A stretch of 64,000 bases of DNA, taken from positions 12,041,307 to 12,105,306 of the forward strand of contig NC_057920.1 of NCBI RefSeq assembly GCF_018873765.1, read 5' to 3'. The translations under genes and the position numbers were made by a program. Positions 24,543 to 37,143 of this stretch are shown one piece after another. The notes beneath the pieces were generated by a model. That model saw only the letters and a list, made by a program, of their open reading frames with translations, was not told the origin of the DNA and ran no database searches. The DNA comes from Telopea speciosissima (taxonomy: Eukaryota > Streptophyta > Magnoliopsida > Proteales > Proteaceae). Positions within the stretch are counted from its first letter, which is position 1. Every line of letters begins with the position of its first letter.

Positions 24543-25929
24543 GTTTAAAAGAAGAAATATATATATGCCTATGCATGTAGAACTCCAGGAGTTACAGTTC
24601 TGCCACAATGTCTGGCTGATGGAGTCAAAGAGGTGGTAGTTTACCAGTGTCGACATGAAACCACAAACGCACTTGGTGGAAATAGCAGATGTTGTTCAAA
24701 AGCTTGGGTATACGGTATACCAGGAATTGTTGGGGAGGAGGGGGATCAAGGAGGTTTTGCGGCTGTCCTTGCAGAGACAGAAATCAGTAGTTGGTGTAAC
24801 TTTTAGTTAGGTGTGATTTGTGGCAGAGAATATTTGTAAATGATCTCTGTTGCACAAGGCACAATATTTGTAAATGATCTCTGTCCGATCGGTTCATCCT
24901 GTCCTAACCTTGGTTCCATTGTATTGTCTCTGTGTCATTACTCCCTACTCAATCAATCTGTCTGGAACTGCTAAATTTCCTTTCAGAGTCGAAATGAGAA
25001 ATCTCCTTTTGTCTTTGGCGTTGTGACCGTTCTTCTTTGCCTTTCTTTTTTCCCCCCCCTCTCTCTCTCTCTCTAGTGGGGAGAGAGAGAGAGAGACTTA
25101 ATGATTTTTTGGTATGAAGATCTAGATATCATAATGCAGGTACAAATGAGAAATCACCTTGTCTTTGGCTTTGTGACCTTTGTCTTCTTTGCCCCCCCCC
25201 TACTATTTTTTTTTTCTCTTGTGGACAATTTCCATCAATAGCCAGATCTGATGTTTTACCTTTGCTTTCTAGAAAATTTAATGCATTCTTTATGTTTTGA
25301 AATATGTGTGTGTGTGAGAGAGAGATGGTGCACCTGCACTAGAGGATATATACTAGAAAATTCTTGGTCATAGCTGCAAAGCTATTTTGATTTACTTATT
25401 CCATGGCCTTTGATGATCAGAGGCTTCACTTTGAACTACAGAAGTCACAGGTCCAGTAGACTTCACTACTTACCATTCCCATAAAAGTCTCAGAAAACTA
25501 GAAGCACTCTGAAACTCTAAATTTATAACCAAATGCAGACAAGGGCCGGTGTAAAGCTTTTCAAGGTTCGATAGTGGTCAATATAAAAGTGCAATAATAC
25601 AAACACGCCACAGTATTTGATTATTCCCATTGCATCTTCTTAATTTTCAATCTCAAAATCTCAACTTTGTAACTTGAAGCGTGTGTGCGGGGGTGGGGTG
25701 GGCGGGGTTGCGTAGTGGTGCAAAGACAAGAGACAAGGATGACAAGGGCTCATGTCAAGGTGGTTGCAGAGCCAACGGGGCACGACGGAAGGTTGATGCG
25801 GGTCTCTCGAAGGTGGTTTAGGCTCAATTGTATTAGCCTCCAATCAGCTAAATTATATGAATACCATGTCAATTTCGTTTAATAGAATTTAAGGATAAAG
25901 ATCCACACACCGATTTTGTGGGGATGTTT
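24543..25929. other. CRK 3' UTR and intergenic DNA
   Basis: The first roughly 400 bp are probably the CRK 3' UTR. A CT/GA palindrome (about 25058-25098), C runs near 25055 and 25193 and a short GA run near 25316-25325 follow. No gene is recognised. Confidence 0.45.
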
Positions 25930-27312
25930 TCCGACCCACTCACATCCTGACCATGTGGATCTTATTGATGAAATGATTTCTCATGTCAATGATTGGGGTG
26001 GCATGGGAGATTTCCCATCACTTCCCATGTTTTGTTGGTGTCTAAATGTTGTTGCTTCAAGAATCCTATGATAGAAACATTATCTCATATTTTGGTGGGA
26101 GGTGGTACAGTCTTTAAAGTTTGGGATTTTTTTCTCCAGGTCGTTTGATGTGGAATTTGTTCCCATCCAGGATATAAAATTCAGAATGTTATTCTGGCAA
26201 TCTCAAGCGAGTGATAAGGTGTTATGTAAGTAGATTATTGGTTTTTTATCCTCTCTAATGGTATGGGAATTATTGCGTAAGAGGAATAATAGAAGACATG
26301 GTGACAAGCAACGCACATCCACGACTATTATGGAGAAGTTAAAAAGCTGGGTGTGTGAAATTCGATATCCGTCCAAGTTCAAGAGAATTTTATCGTTGAG
26401 AGAAAAGATTATTCTGCAAGTTCTTGGTGTTAACCCTTCTAATGTCAGACTAAATCCCCCCATTCCGATTTACTGATGCTCTCCATTCAATTCAGTAGAA
26501 CTTAATGTGGATGGTGCTTGCAAAGGGAAACCTAGGTTAGGGGAAGATGGTGGAATTATTAGAGACAAAGATGGTAGAATTCTCGCGTCCTTTGTGAATT
26601 TCTATGGCGAGTGTACTAATTTTGTGGCCGAATTAAGAGCGCTCAGAGATGGTTTGAGATTGTGTGCTACTTTGGATTGTCAGATTTCTATATAAACCCT
26701 GATTCGGCTATGACTGTGAAATTCGTTTCTGAAAAGGCTTGCAATCTTTGGAGTTGTTGATATTGGTTTCAGGAAATTTTATCTCTTTGCGCTTCTCTTC
26801 AAGCTTGTATCTCCTCATTTAGGGAGAGTAATCGAGCAATAGCTAATTTGGTCTATGAAACAACCAACAACTCTATTTTCTATATAAAGTAGGATGTCCC
26901 TTCAGAGCTTCGTCGTATCACGAGTTGGGCTCATGTGAACGTACGAGAATGGCTCAGAACCATTCAGATGGAATCCACTATGTGGAACTCAGATGGAATC
27001 CACTATGTGGGTTCCACATAGTGGATTCCATCTGAATGGTTCTGAGCCGTTCTCGTACGTTCATGTACATGAACATGAGCCTAACACTCGTATCACTCGG
27101 GAGGACAAAACAGGTTTACCTATGTTTAGATTGTAATTTCTTTTGGCATTGATTGTAAGGGTTCAAGTTTTGAGTTAGAGAGTGCTTATCTTCTCCTGGG
27201 TTGGATTGGGGTAAGGCGGGTTTGGTCCCCCCCCCCCCCCTCCCTTTTCATAATCACTAATATAATCTTAGGGGCTTCCCTGGGTCCTCGATAATATTCG
27301 GATTAAAAAAAA
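25930..27312 (+). mobile_element. L1-type LINE 3' half, dead (zf-RVT and RNase H)
   Basis: Fragments in several frames resemble the region after the reverse transcriptase. An RNase H-like domain follows at about 26497-26860: VELNVDGACKGKPRLGEDGG, then IRDKDGRILASF, a catalytic-type Glu in FVAELRALRDGLRL, and the tail SNRAIANLVYE. The frame stops at 26693-26695 and is broken elsewhere. The 3' region contains the hairpin at 26937-27062 and a C run (27227-27241), and ends in an A tract at 27305-27312. The 5' half is absent and no target duplication was found. Confidence 0.7.
26937..27062. repeat. Long near-perfect inverted repeat (52-bp arms)
   Basis: The left arm (26937-26988) starts gaacgtacgagaatggctca. 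The right arm (27011-27062) is its reverse complement with a single mismatch. The 22-bp spacer is a direct copy of part of the left arm (cagatggaatccactatgtgg), so the structure probably arose by duplication and inversion. It lies in the 3' region of the dead LINE. Confidence 0.9.
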
Positions 27313-28271
27313 CAATTGATTGTTTTGGAATGAAACAATGGCTAAATGGGTATGAGGTCTACTATCACATGACCCTTTTGTGTTTATTGATATCATAAAT
27401 CACACGATTCCAATTAGGGTTGCAACAGCGTTGGGTTGGGCCGGGCCTTTTAAAACCCCAACCTAAACCTGAATTCCCTTAGCTGGGCTGGGCCCAGGCC
27501 CAATCCTGATCCACCCTCAGGGTCGGGCTGGGTTGACCTTAATTGGCACTAACCATTGGGGGGGGGGGGAAAGGAGATGCATGGACTGGCTAGATTGAGA
27601 AGAAGAAGAAGAAGAAGAAAGAAAAGCAAGAAAATAAAGAAAGAAGAGAAAGAAAAAGGAAAAGAAAGCATGAGGAAGAAGACAAGATTGGGTTCTACCC
27701 GATTCCTCTACCTTCACCCGGTCCGACCCTATCTCAGGGCTAAAAATTCCCAACCCCAACCTGCCCTCAGGGCCAGAATATCTCAACCCAAGCCCTGTCT
27801 AGACTCATGATAGACCAGGGCGGTTAGGGCCAAACTTTCACCCCTAATTCCAACTCTCATCAAATAATTCTGATGCATATCATAATCCATGAACCTTATC
27901 CAGAAAATAAAAAAAAGGGAAGTCTTTCACTATTTTGTCATATTCATGAGAGTTATCGGAATTGATGGACCGTATCAATCAAATTTGGATTGGTATCTGC
28001 AGTAATCAATACCGATATGATCTGCTACGTATAATTGGTATCGAGCAAAGTAATGTTTTTTTTAATTCTAATTTGCTGCTAATTTGAATCGATACTATTC
28101 GATCTGTATCAATATTGTATTGTTATCGGATGTGACCGATACAAGATACGATTACACGTTCAAAATTTTGGGTGGATCGTGATAGATGGCTCGACACGCA
28201 CTGTCGTTTTGCATAAAGATGACCGTTGGTCTGCTCGATTAATAGTTAGAAAGGAAAGCAAGCAATCATCA
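27313..28271. other. Intergenic DNA and promoter of the SAP gene
   Basis: Contains a pseudo-symmetrical 'gggcc(t/g)ggg' / 'ccctgtc' repeat region (about 27420-27840), an A/G-rich tract (27590-27690), and the 'gtatcggat' dispersed repeat (27960-28150). No separate gene is supported. Confidence 0.45.
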
Positions 28272-31200
28272 ATGGAGTTTTGCCTCTCCCCTGAATCAGA
28301 AAAAGGCGAAGAAGAAGATATTGAAGTGGACGACGACATGGCAGAGAAGAAAGGAAAGGATGCAGTCATTTGCCCTCACTCTGAATCAGAAGAAGAAGAT
28401 TATGAGGTAGACGACGAAGAGACGAGTAGTCAATCTTGCAGGTATTACATTCCGTATTCCTGGGCTGACATTACTTCTATAAATGTGAAAAATTCGAACG
28501 ATGGTAGCCTCGAACGCCTTTCTTTTCTTGTGTTGAATTTGAGTTTGCTATGTGTGGTGGGATCAGCGACGAGGGGAGCGACTGGAACGAGGAGGAAGAA
28601 GCCGATTTTGAGTCCTCCGAAGATAGTGATGACGATGAAGGAGGTTCAGAGTCAACCAAGGTGCTCGACATTAAAGACAGCTACAACAGAGTCATCCACT
28701 TTCTCAGAGGTGAGGCTCATTCCCATCTTTGCCAATCTCTCTCTGTTTTTCCTTCTTCCACTCTTCTGCATTCAGTAGATCTTTTTACCTTTTTTGTTAG
28801 GGCATGGTGCACAAGTTCATTTCAGTAAATACTCGTGCGTATAGTGTTCTTGTTGCACATTCCCGAACCTTTTTAGATGACCTCTTCAGGCCTCGCATTC
28901 TAAGTTTCAGAAATGTATTTATTCATGAATTTATCCTGCCTGATTTTTCAATTTCCATCGATATCAATATATAGCTACACTAAACTTATATGTCTTGTAT
29001 TTTTGTTGCCTAAAATTCATCTCTGTATAGTGTTGCTGATCTTTATAGCCATCTGGCAGAGTTTACCTTATAGTTTTTGATGATTCCAACCCTGTTTTGA
29101 TGCTATGAGCAGTATCATCCAAGATCTTTGAAAGCCTCTACAATTCCTAAATACATCCATTACCTCCATTAACGTAAATTTAAGTATCTACAGAAAATTA
29201 AGTCCTTGAAGACAGGCTAGTTTTCTGATCCGACGGGAAAAAATTGTGTTTAGAGATTTTTCTCTAACCATAACCTCAAATGATGGGCAGCCTAGGATGT
29301 AAAGATTGCTGAGTGAACATTTTTCATGTTGTAATTCAGTTTTTCTTGTTGTGTGCAGAAATAGGATGAGAAATATTTATGCTTGATGTTTGAGAACCAA
29401 GAAATGTATCTATTTAAAATGCTGATCCTTTAATAATCAATATCTCTAGAGAGAATTGGTTAATGTATTGGCAAAAGAGAATCTTATGTGGGATGACCAA
29501 AGTCTCAATGTGGTGATAAGCTAGAGTTAAAAGATATGTAATGTGGGGTCTTGAAAAGCAAGGCATAGATGGAATTAGGTTTAGGCTCCCAAAGTGGGAA
29601 TAGCTGAGATGAAGTTGAGATAGAGTGTAAGACTAAAAAGGAAGAACACATCTTAGGAACATTGCATAATTCTGATTAGCAGCAAGATGATGGAAAAAAA
29701 AAGCTACAGTGACTTGTTCTCGATAAATGAAGATCCATGAATGCAAATGAGGAATGGTGAAAGTGCATTAGGAACTTCATAGGATTGTTTGACCACTGGG
29801 TTGGACCCTATGTCGCATCGCATGGATGCAGGTATGGGTCTCAGACTCAATAATCATCCCCCCCAAAAAAAAAAAAAAAAGTAGGATTCTCAGATCCATG
29901 AATCAAATGAGGAATGGTGAAAGTGCATTAGAACTTCTAGGATTGTTGACCACTGGGTTGGACCCTTGTCGCATGGATGCAGGTATGGGGTCTCAGACCA
30001 ATAATCATCCCCAAAAAAAAAAAAAAAACAGAAGTAGGATTCAGGGACTCTAGAGGTATACAGATTTTTAATATTTTCTGTATTGTTAGATATTTTAATA
30101 TTATAAAAATATTTTTTAAGTGTAATTAGAGGGTTCAAACTAATTATATGATCTTCTAGGCCCCAAAGTGTAAGTTACTGCATCAATTCCTTTCTAAAGA
30201 GAAAGATTCCAAACAGGGGTTCTTAGTAGGAGGCATGGCTTTGGTTGTTGACCCTGGTTTATTATTACACACAAATTTTTTTTTTGTATGGGGGGGGTGG
30301 TGTTGGACGGGTGGGTGGGAATGGAGGGCTGGTGGGGGATGAGTTCTTGTAAAATAGGTTGGACCACTGACTGCTAACCTGGACAGTCATACCAACAGCT
30401 TGAACCATCAGTTTTTAAAAACCATTGAAATGTAAATGAACCATTTCGTTCAAATTTTTTGACCAACAGACTTTAGTTGATAGTTATTTCACATAATATT
30501 AAAAAATATTATTCCATTAAACATGGTAATTGCAAAAGACTTTGTTCGTGTTGTAAAAATGACATATTTTCTATAATAAAATTTTTCTTTTTCACCTACA
30601 CCATTTGGGTTGTGCAGACTTTCAACCCAGACGGTCCAACCATCAGACTACCTTCCACAAGCTAGAATGGTTCTAGCTCCAATCTAGATTTTAAGGGAAG
30701 AATAATGAAAAGATCTACAAGGAAAAGTGGAATGCAGGCATCGTAGTGAAAAAGAGAATTTAGAGCTTATGATGTAACAGAGTATATCATCCTAGGTAGA
30801 GTTTAATTGTGGAACAATATTTGTGTGGCAACCTTACAAAGGTGGATGAAGCTCTGTTGATTCTTTTGGTTTATGTAAAATATGAAGATATTGATCTTAT
30901 TACTTTAGCTATAATAACTGAGTTTGGTTAAGGTTAATTTATATATTATGGATACATCTTTGCAAGTTACTATTGTTTATCAATTTGAACGTAGTCTCAA
31001 TGCTTGGAAAGCTTACCTGCTGTCTAAAACTGTGGATAAAAGATATGATCAACTCAAATGCCAAGATGGTTTAATATTAATCTGTCCACTGGGAATTCTT
31101 GTTTTCTCTTCCATCATTATCAGTTTCCATGTCCTTCAACTTTATTTCACTAGTGTGTCTTGATCAGCCAATGTCTTACAATTTTTGCTGCTCCAGTCAC

Positions 31201-34200
31201 CTGAACTTCTATTTTTGCTTCTAATAAGCATGTTGTCCTATTTCTCCCATATGAACACAAAAAGGGTGTTATGGTATCTTTGAGTTTCTCAGAAATGAGC
31301 GGTGGTTTTTCCTGAAATTCTGATCAAATATTTGAGATAACTGATTATTCTCCTAACGCTATGTAGGAGAAAGTGATGTACAAGAACTTAAACTAGTAGA
31401 GTGCAAAGCATATATCTTTGAGTTTCTCAGAAATGAGTGGTGCTTTTTCCTGAAATTCTGATCAAATATTTGAGATAACTGATTATTCTCCTAACGCTAT
31501 GTAGGAGAAAGTGATGTACAAGAACTTAAACTAGTAGAGTGCAAAGCATACTTGCGGAAGCATGGATTGAGATTAACAGGAAACAAAGCAGTTTGTATAC
31601 AAAGAATGAAGGAGCATTGGAGGTCAGCTTTTTTTATGCAGAAACATATGCTTTTACACATTATCATCATCTTTATACTATTGTGGCCGTTCACGGATTG
31701 CTTGCTCTAGTTGTTTTAGGATGAAGGACCTCTATTTTTCTTGCTGATTCAATTTCATGCATTATTCTTTTCTGCTTCCATAAGTATTTGATTGACATGC
31801 AGTAGTTTATCATAAAAATTAGTTCTAAACAGGATGACTTAAGTCATGATTGCAGGATATACAAGCCATCCTAACTACCTATAATCCTACTAGAGTAGAT
31901 ATGTGGAACTCACCACCTAATACCGCCCTTAAGAGTGTTCTTTTTTTTTTTTTTGGGGGGGGGGGGGTGGGGAGGAGGGGTCTCTAGGAGTGAGAGTGTG
32001 GGCCAAATGCCCTTGAAAGAGTTTCTAGCCCAAAATATTACGAGTTATTTGTTTTTTATCTATTGTTTTCGGGAGATCGGAAAAAGTCCAGAACGTCTAT
32101 TTTCTTGGGTATGCTCATCAGCTTCAAACCTTTGGTCTATTTTCTTATCTAGCATGTCCCCTTTGAAGTTGTACATCTAATTCCTGTGAGAGTGGCTCAT
32201 GCATGAGGGGGTGCAAATGATGCAAGAATCAATATGACATCTGTAATATCCTCAGAATGCAACTCTAGTTAAACCAGAAGGCATCTAATAAATACTTCAT
32301 GCCTAGTCACAGATACATCTTATATTTTTCATGTAACCAATGTTTTGGGTAGATTCCCATGGATTTGTAAAGGGAAGGCTGTGGCATTTTCATATGGATT
32401 GGCTTTCAAATATCCACTTTGACTGTCACACAAGTAGCGTAAGGACTAGTGATATGTTAACCCTTTTTCTCCTTTCCCTTAATGACCTACAATTGAAATC
32501 TCTCTGTCCTACCTACTATTCATCCCATATAAAATTACATTCCTTCTTTGGTTTTGCTCGTCCACCCCCTCCTCCCTTTTTCATTTGGTTGAGTAGTGGG
32601 AAAAGTCTGTTGAAATATAGTTCATTCTTTATAGCTTCCACCTGCAAAGGCAAGATTATAATTGATGAATACCATAGTCTCACATAAGTTCATGTTCAGT
32701 CTTTTACTTTCTTTTTTATTGTTAATGGAAAATTTTTGCAAAAATACATTTCACTCTTTATAGTTTCCACCTGCAAAGTCAGGGATTCTTGAATAAACAT
32801 ATACTGTCTCAGGGGGTTAGAATGCTAGTTCCTTTCTTGCTCTCAATCAATCTCCAAGGCAGATAAAAGAGCCTTGTGTCTGGAAGAGGCAATATGTTGA
32901 GTCAGGCTGGGTTATGCATCAAGGGTTACAGCTGACTGCCCATCCTAACCCTGCTCCAGGCTGAAATCAGGTCAGGCTGCCCATAGTGACTTGAAGCAGT
33001 TCAGGTCATAGAATCCTCAATCCTAGCATGTCTTGGATTCAATATCTGGTTGGGAGTAGTCCATCCATGCCCAAGCAGGTGACTAGGTGAGGTTAGCGCG
33101 TTTAAATTTGCTACTTTGTCAGGTTGGCCCCCAGAATAGGAGCCTTAGACAAACCTGCATGAACATGAATCCTAAAAGATGAGGCCAGTTTTCTGTAGTG
33201 GTGTATGCAGCACATGCCCTCATAAATACAAGGAACCTTTGTCGATTTATTAATGAATCGATATCAACATTTAATATGGATATGGAGTGTTGGGTTCGGT
33301 TAAAAATGATCGCAGAGATACAGGAGTATTATTTCCATGATGTAGAAAGATGTTGGTAGAGTTTAATTTAAAGATGTAGAAAGATGGTGATGATAATTAT
33401 TTCGATAAGCAATCAAAAGAGGCTTACTTATTGGTTGCACTCATGATATCATACCAATCAGATATGTTGAATGCTAATGATCCCATGGCCTATAATTGAC
33501 CTGGAAAATCAATTTGAGTCAAGTTTAATTTTTTTATACCTCTTCATGTATTAGCACTTCAGTAGTTTATACCTTTTTCCTACTTGTTTCTAGGATTGTC
33601 TTTATTTTTTTGGATGAAAAAATGTGCTTTGCTTTAATCAGGCTTGCAGCTTGTACCCTCTTTCCACTTTGAAAACACTGAGCAACTTGCTCACTATGAT
33701 TTTTCATTTCTCAGGATAGAAGATGGAATGGGTGAGAAACTATATCCAAGATCATCTTTTTTCATTAACTGTACAGGTAGAGTGTTTTTTTTTTTTAAAT
33801 TCTTTTTACATCTTCTTATAGACATAGTGACATCATTATTGGGGAAAAATACATTCTACCTTTGCAGGTGATGTCTGTACAGGTGATGTTGTTTTGTTTA
33901 CACAAAGGGTTCATGAGAGGTACTTGAAGTTTTCAAATCCTTCTATTTTTGTCCCACAATTCATAATCAGTGTCGTTTTCTATTCGGGACTGATTTTGTT
34001 TCTTTTTTGAATTTGAGCTTCTGATTCAAATAGATATGACAAAGTGACAAGGAATGGGGATCTTCTGGGAAAACGAACTATAGCTGGAAAGGTTGTGAAG
34101 GAAAGTTATGGTGCAGCAAAACAGCAACATACCTTCACGGTAAGATTGCAATAAGTGAGGTGAATTTTGGAAGAAATTGAGGTTGAGTATTGGGTGGAAT

Positions 34201-37143
34201 CTTGCAATTTACCCAGTGTCAAGTGGACTGGGATCCACTGTTCAATGGTCTGGTCAAGGAGATCAGTTTTACCAAACATCAAACCAGAACTATATGCTCT
34301 ACATGTTGTAGGTTATTGTACAGTCTCCTCTTAAATAATTTTTTTTTTTCTGTATGCATATCCAGATAATTTTGTGCAACTCGGTTAGTTGTCTCTGCCA
34401 TTTCCTTGAAGAAAATGCAGTTCAATTTTTGGGACTAGGAGATCTCCTTGCATACATCAAACCAGCACTATATGCTCTATATGTTGTAGGTTATTATTGT
34501 ACAGTCTCCTCTTTAATAAAAAATTTTGCTGTGTACGCATATCCAGATAATTTTGTGCAACTCGGTCAGTTGTCTCTGTCAGTTGAATTTTTGGGACTAG
34601 GAGATCTCCTTGCTTTGACCCATTTAGTGGATGTCCCTTACACCCTAGATGTGTACCATGGTTCCACCTACTAATTGGTGTATGAACTTGTTAAGTGTCC
34701 CCAAGTTTCATCATGCTAGTAATTGCAGTTTATGTATGTGATAAGGTTGAAGTACTCTGGAGTAAGGGTTTCAAGAGATTGCCTCCACTGTTTCCTTTGC
34801 TTGTGAAGGGCCGTAACCTCTACAGATTTAAGACTTTTCGACAGGTAAATTAGCTATCTATATGTTATGCATACTAAGTTTTTTATTAGAACATTTTTTC
34901 TTGTTCTGGTTGAAAGCTCTATAAATTATGTTTGAGAACATGACCCATGGGAAGATGAAAACTTTTCATCCTTCGTATGCCTAAAAGTAAAACATGGCAG
35001 AGAGAACATATGGAAAAGCTTGCAATCACAGTGTTTTTCAAACTTTTGCTCTAACCTCAGTTTCTCTAATGCTCTTTGTCTCCTGTGATATGGGTCACAC
35101 TGTTTTTCAATAATCTCATGGTATAATCTTTAGGTAAGCAGTCCTTGAGCCCTAAATAAATGCGATAGTTCTTACAACCAACTACCCTTACACTTCATAT
35201 CTACCCTTACACTTCATGTCTTTTCTTACAACCAACCTCAAACCACTTCAATTTTGACCTAACCCGCATCCTTTAACCCTCCAAGTTGTATCATATCATT
35301 CCTCACTGGTGCATTAATTGATTTTTGTTGCACAAAGCTGGATCATTGCTTTCAATTTCTCCTCATCTTATCATTTATTTCTGTTCCTTTTATGTTCTTT
35401 TGAATGCATCCATTACAGAGTACAGACCATTTTATCTTTAACTTATATTAGTCATTAATTAATAAATTATACAACATTTACTACGGATATATTAACTAAG
35501 GAAGTTTGTTTTGCATTTTTTTGGGGGGAAATTACACTTCAGTGATCTTTTTAATAAAACATCAAAAGTATCAATTATGAATATTAGAATTAAGATGTAC
35601 ATCCATGGTGGAGTATTCTGAGTTTTTATAAAGAAAAGCCCGTATGCTATACATCCGAGAAGAACAAGAAATACTCAAGACGACATCTCACATAATAAAG
35701 AAAACAATTGAACAAAAAAGAAAATAAAGACTGAACAAGAATGCAGTATCATGAGGGAACCCAACTGTAATTGACCCAAATAATAAAAAAGGAAATAAAG
35801 ATGCAGCCACCAATGAATTTAGCAAGATCAGTTCTTAAACCTAGAGGGATGTTATTCTTGAGAAGGAACAATATGAGGGTATATATGTTCAATGGATTCT
35901 TCAACTTCTCAACATATCATCTTGGAGAATCTTAGACAAATTAAAGTTGACAGGTAAAAACTGTTCCAAACACATTCCCCAGTGAATAAAGATACCCCAC
36001 CATAAAGCTGCAACTTCCACAGCTTGTTCCATTCAAAAACTCTAGTACTCTACCATTACCGGCTTATCTCTCAGGGATCTCATAAGCTGTATTTGTAACA
36101 AGATTTTCAGCTAATCACATTGATTGAAGATTTATATGGGACAAAGTTTTACTGTAATGTTTCTTTCTTATAGCGCTGGGATAATGAAGAAGAAAGATCC
36201 ATTGTTCTTGCCGAAAAGCACAAAAGAGGCGGAGAAGCAAGGCGTCTTAAAGCAACGAGGACAGCAAGACCTGCAAATCAAGGTTTGACATCTTCATGGA
36301 CTGCATGTGCTTGTGTGCGTGTGTCCATTAATTTAGCATGCAAAAGCATGTCCATATTGTAAGCATACGAAACAATCTGATCATGCAGGATGTCCAAAGA
36401 GAAGGAGAAACCAAGAATGTGCGAAAAGACAGAAGCATCTTGATTCCCAAGGAAAGGCCCCATTACTTGAACAGGGAAAACCAAAGAGAGTCACTAGGGG
36501 AATAATTCCTAAATCATCTTTGAGAAACCTGGAAGATAAAGTCCCTACTTTTCAAGCCCATTCACAAAATGGTCAACTCAAGGATTCTCAAAGAAAGGCA
36601 CCATTACTTGAACAGGGAAAACCAAAGAGAGTCACCAGGGAAATAATTCCTAAATCATCTTTGAGAAACTTGGAAGATAAAGTTCCTCCTTTTCAAGTCC
36701 ATTCACAAAATGGTCAACGCAAGGATTCTCAGTTTATGGGCCATGAAAATAGAGGGCCATGCCATGTTTATAACTACAGAGCAGGTTCTGCTTTAGATGC
36801 AATGAGATTGGCACCTTTCAGGGATTGTACAAATCAAAAGCTGGTGCCTACAATCAGGCATCGAAGGTACAAACAGAGCAGCTATGGTTTCCATGGATAC
36901 CAGTATGGTGAGAGGAATGTAAACTGTTTTGTGAACCAACGTGGTAGTTTACATCAAGGGTACAATCAGAGCAACCATGGTTTCCATTCATACCCAGATA
37001 CTGCATACCAGTTTGGTGAGAGGAATATAAACAATTTTGTGGACCAAGGTGGTAGTTTACATCCAATATCTATGGAAGCTGAAATGTATGGACGACGAAG
37101 GAGTGCTTTCCTGCATTGTCCTATGAGGAGACCTGGGAGCTGA
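28272..37143 (+). CDS. Acidic SAP-domain nuclear protein (C3H62-like family), 9 exons, 537 aa
   Basis: Exons: 28272-28441, 28567-28709, 31505-31622, 33715-33776, 33868-33919, 34034-34139, 34746-34844, 36174-36282, 36389-37143. The sum is 1614 nt and all joins are GT-AG. Residues 1-90 are very acidic. A SAP motif (about 109-143, ELKLVECKAYLRKHGLRLTG) suggests DNA or RNA binding in the nucleus. Residues 145-285 form a conserved plant domain (LYPRSSFFINCTGDVCTGDV, KESYGAAKQQHTFTVEVLW, LVKGRNLYRFKTFRQRW). I recall this arrangement from proteins named 'zinc finger CCCH domain-containing protein 62'. No CCCH finger is visible here. The basic C-terminus includes KRRR, a two-copy 47-aa repeat and Gly/Tyr-rich repeats (YQYGERN, YQFGERN). 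The biochemical role is unknown. Exon 3 lies in a duplicated segment. Confidence 0.82.
29729..30035. repeat. Tandem duplication with A tracts, SAP gene intron 2
   Basis: Two copies of a roughly 150-165-bp unit ('gatccatgaat' ... 'tggatgcaggtatggg' ... 'aataatcatcccc'), each ending in an A run (about 29866-29880 and 30013-30028). Ending each unit in poly(A) suggests a retroposed 3' end that was then duplicated. Confidence 0.6.
31275..31550 (+). repeat. 138-bp tandem duplication over the intron 2 / exon 3 boundary
   Basis: Copy 1 (31275-31412) and copy 2 (31413-31550) differ at only two or three positions. Each contains the end of intron 2, the splice acceptor 'ctatgtag', and the first 46 nt of exon 3. 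Only copy 2 continues into the full SAP exon. Using the copy 1 acceptor leads to an in-frame TGA within the second copy's intron text. Confidence 0.9.
34275..34605. repeat. Tandem duplication in SAP gene intron 6, about 178-bp period
   Basis: The block beginning 'catcaaaccag' (34277 and 34455), through 'ccagataattttgtgcaact' to 'ttgggactaggagatctcct', is present twice with small indels. Confidence 0.75.
36442..36723 (+). repeat. Coding tandem repeat, 2 x 141 bp (47 aa), SAP gene exon 9
   Basis: Units 36442-36582 and 36583-36723 encode two near-identical 47-residue blocks containing APLLEQGKPKRVTR and IIPKSSLRNLEDKVP. A third start (gattctcag at 36724) begins the next sequence. The period is a multiple of three, so the frame is kept. 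Confidence 0.9.

Noticed and set aside
27556-27810. Lys/Arg-rich 84-codon frame
   Set aside because: Product of an A/G-rich tract next to a G run; no family resemblance.
28442-28778. Read-through of SAP gene exon 1 as a 199-codon single-exon protein
   Set aside because: After 28441 it loses acidic-protein character; splicing to 28567 restores the acidic frame and joins the SAP exon.
31367-31412. Upstream copy of SAP gene exon 3 as the real exon
   Set aside because: It runs into duplicated intron text and an in-frame TGA; only the copy starting at 31505 gives the full SAP motif.
33644-33714. Longer exon 4 starting after the upstream cag
   Set aside because: In the required phase it meets a TGA; the acceptor at 33714 gives the conserved LYPRSSF text in frame.
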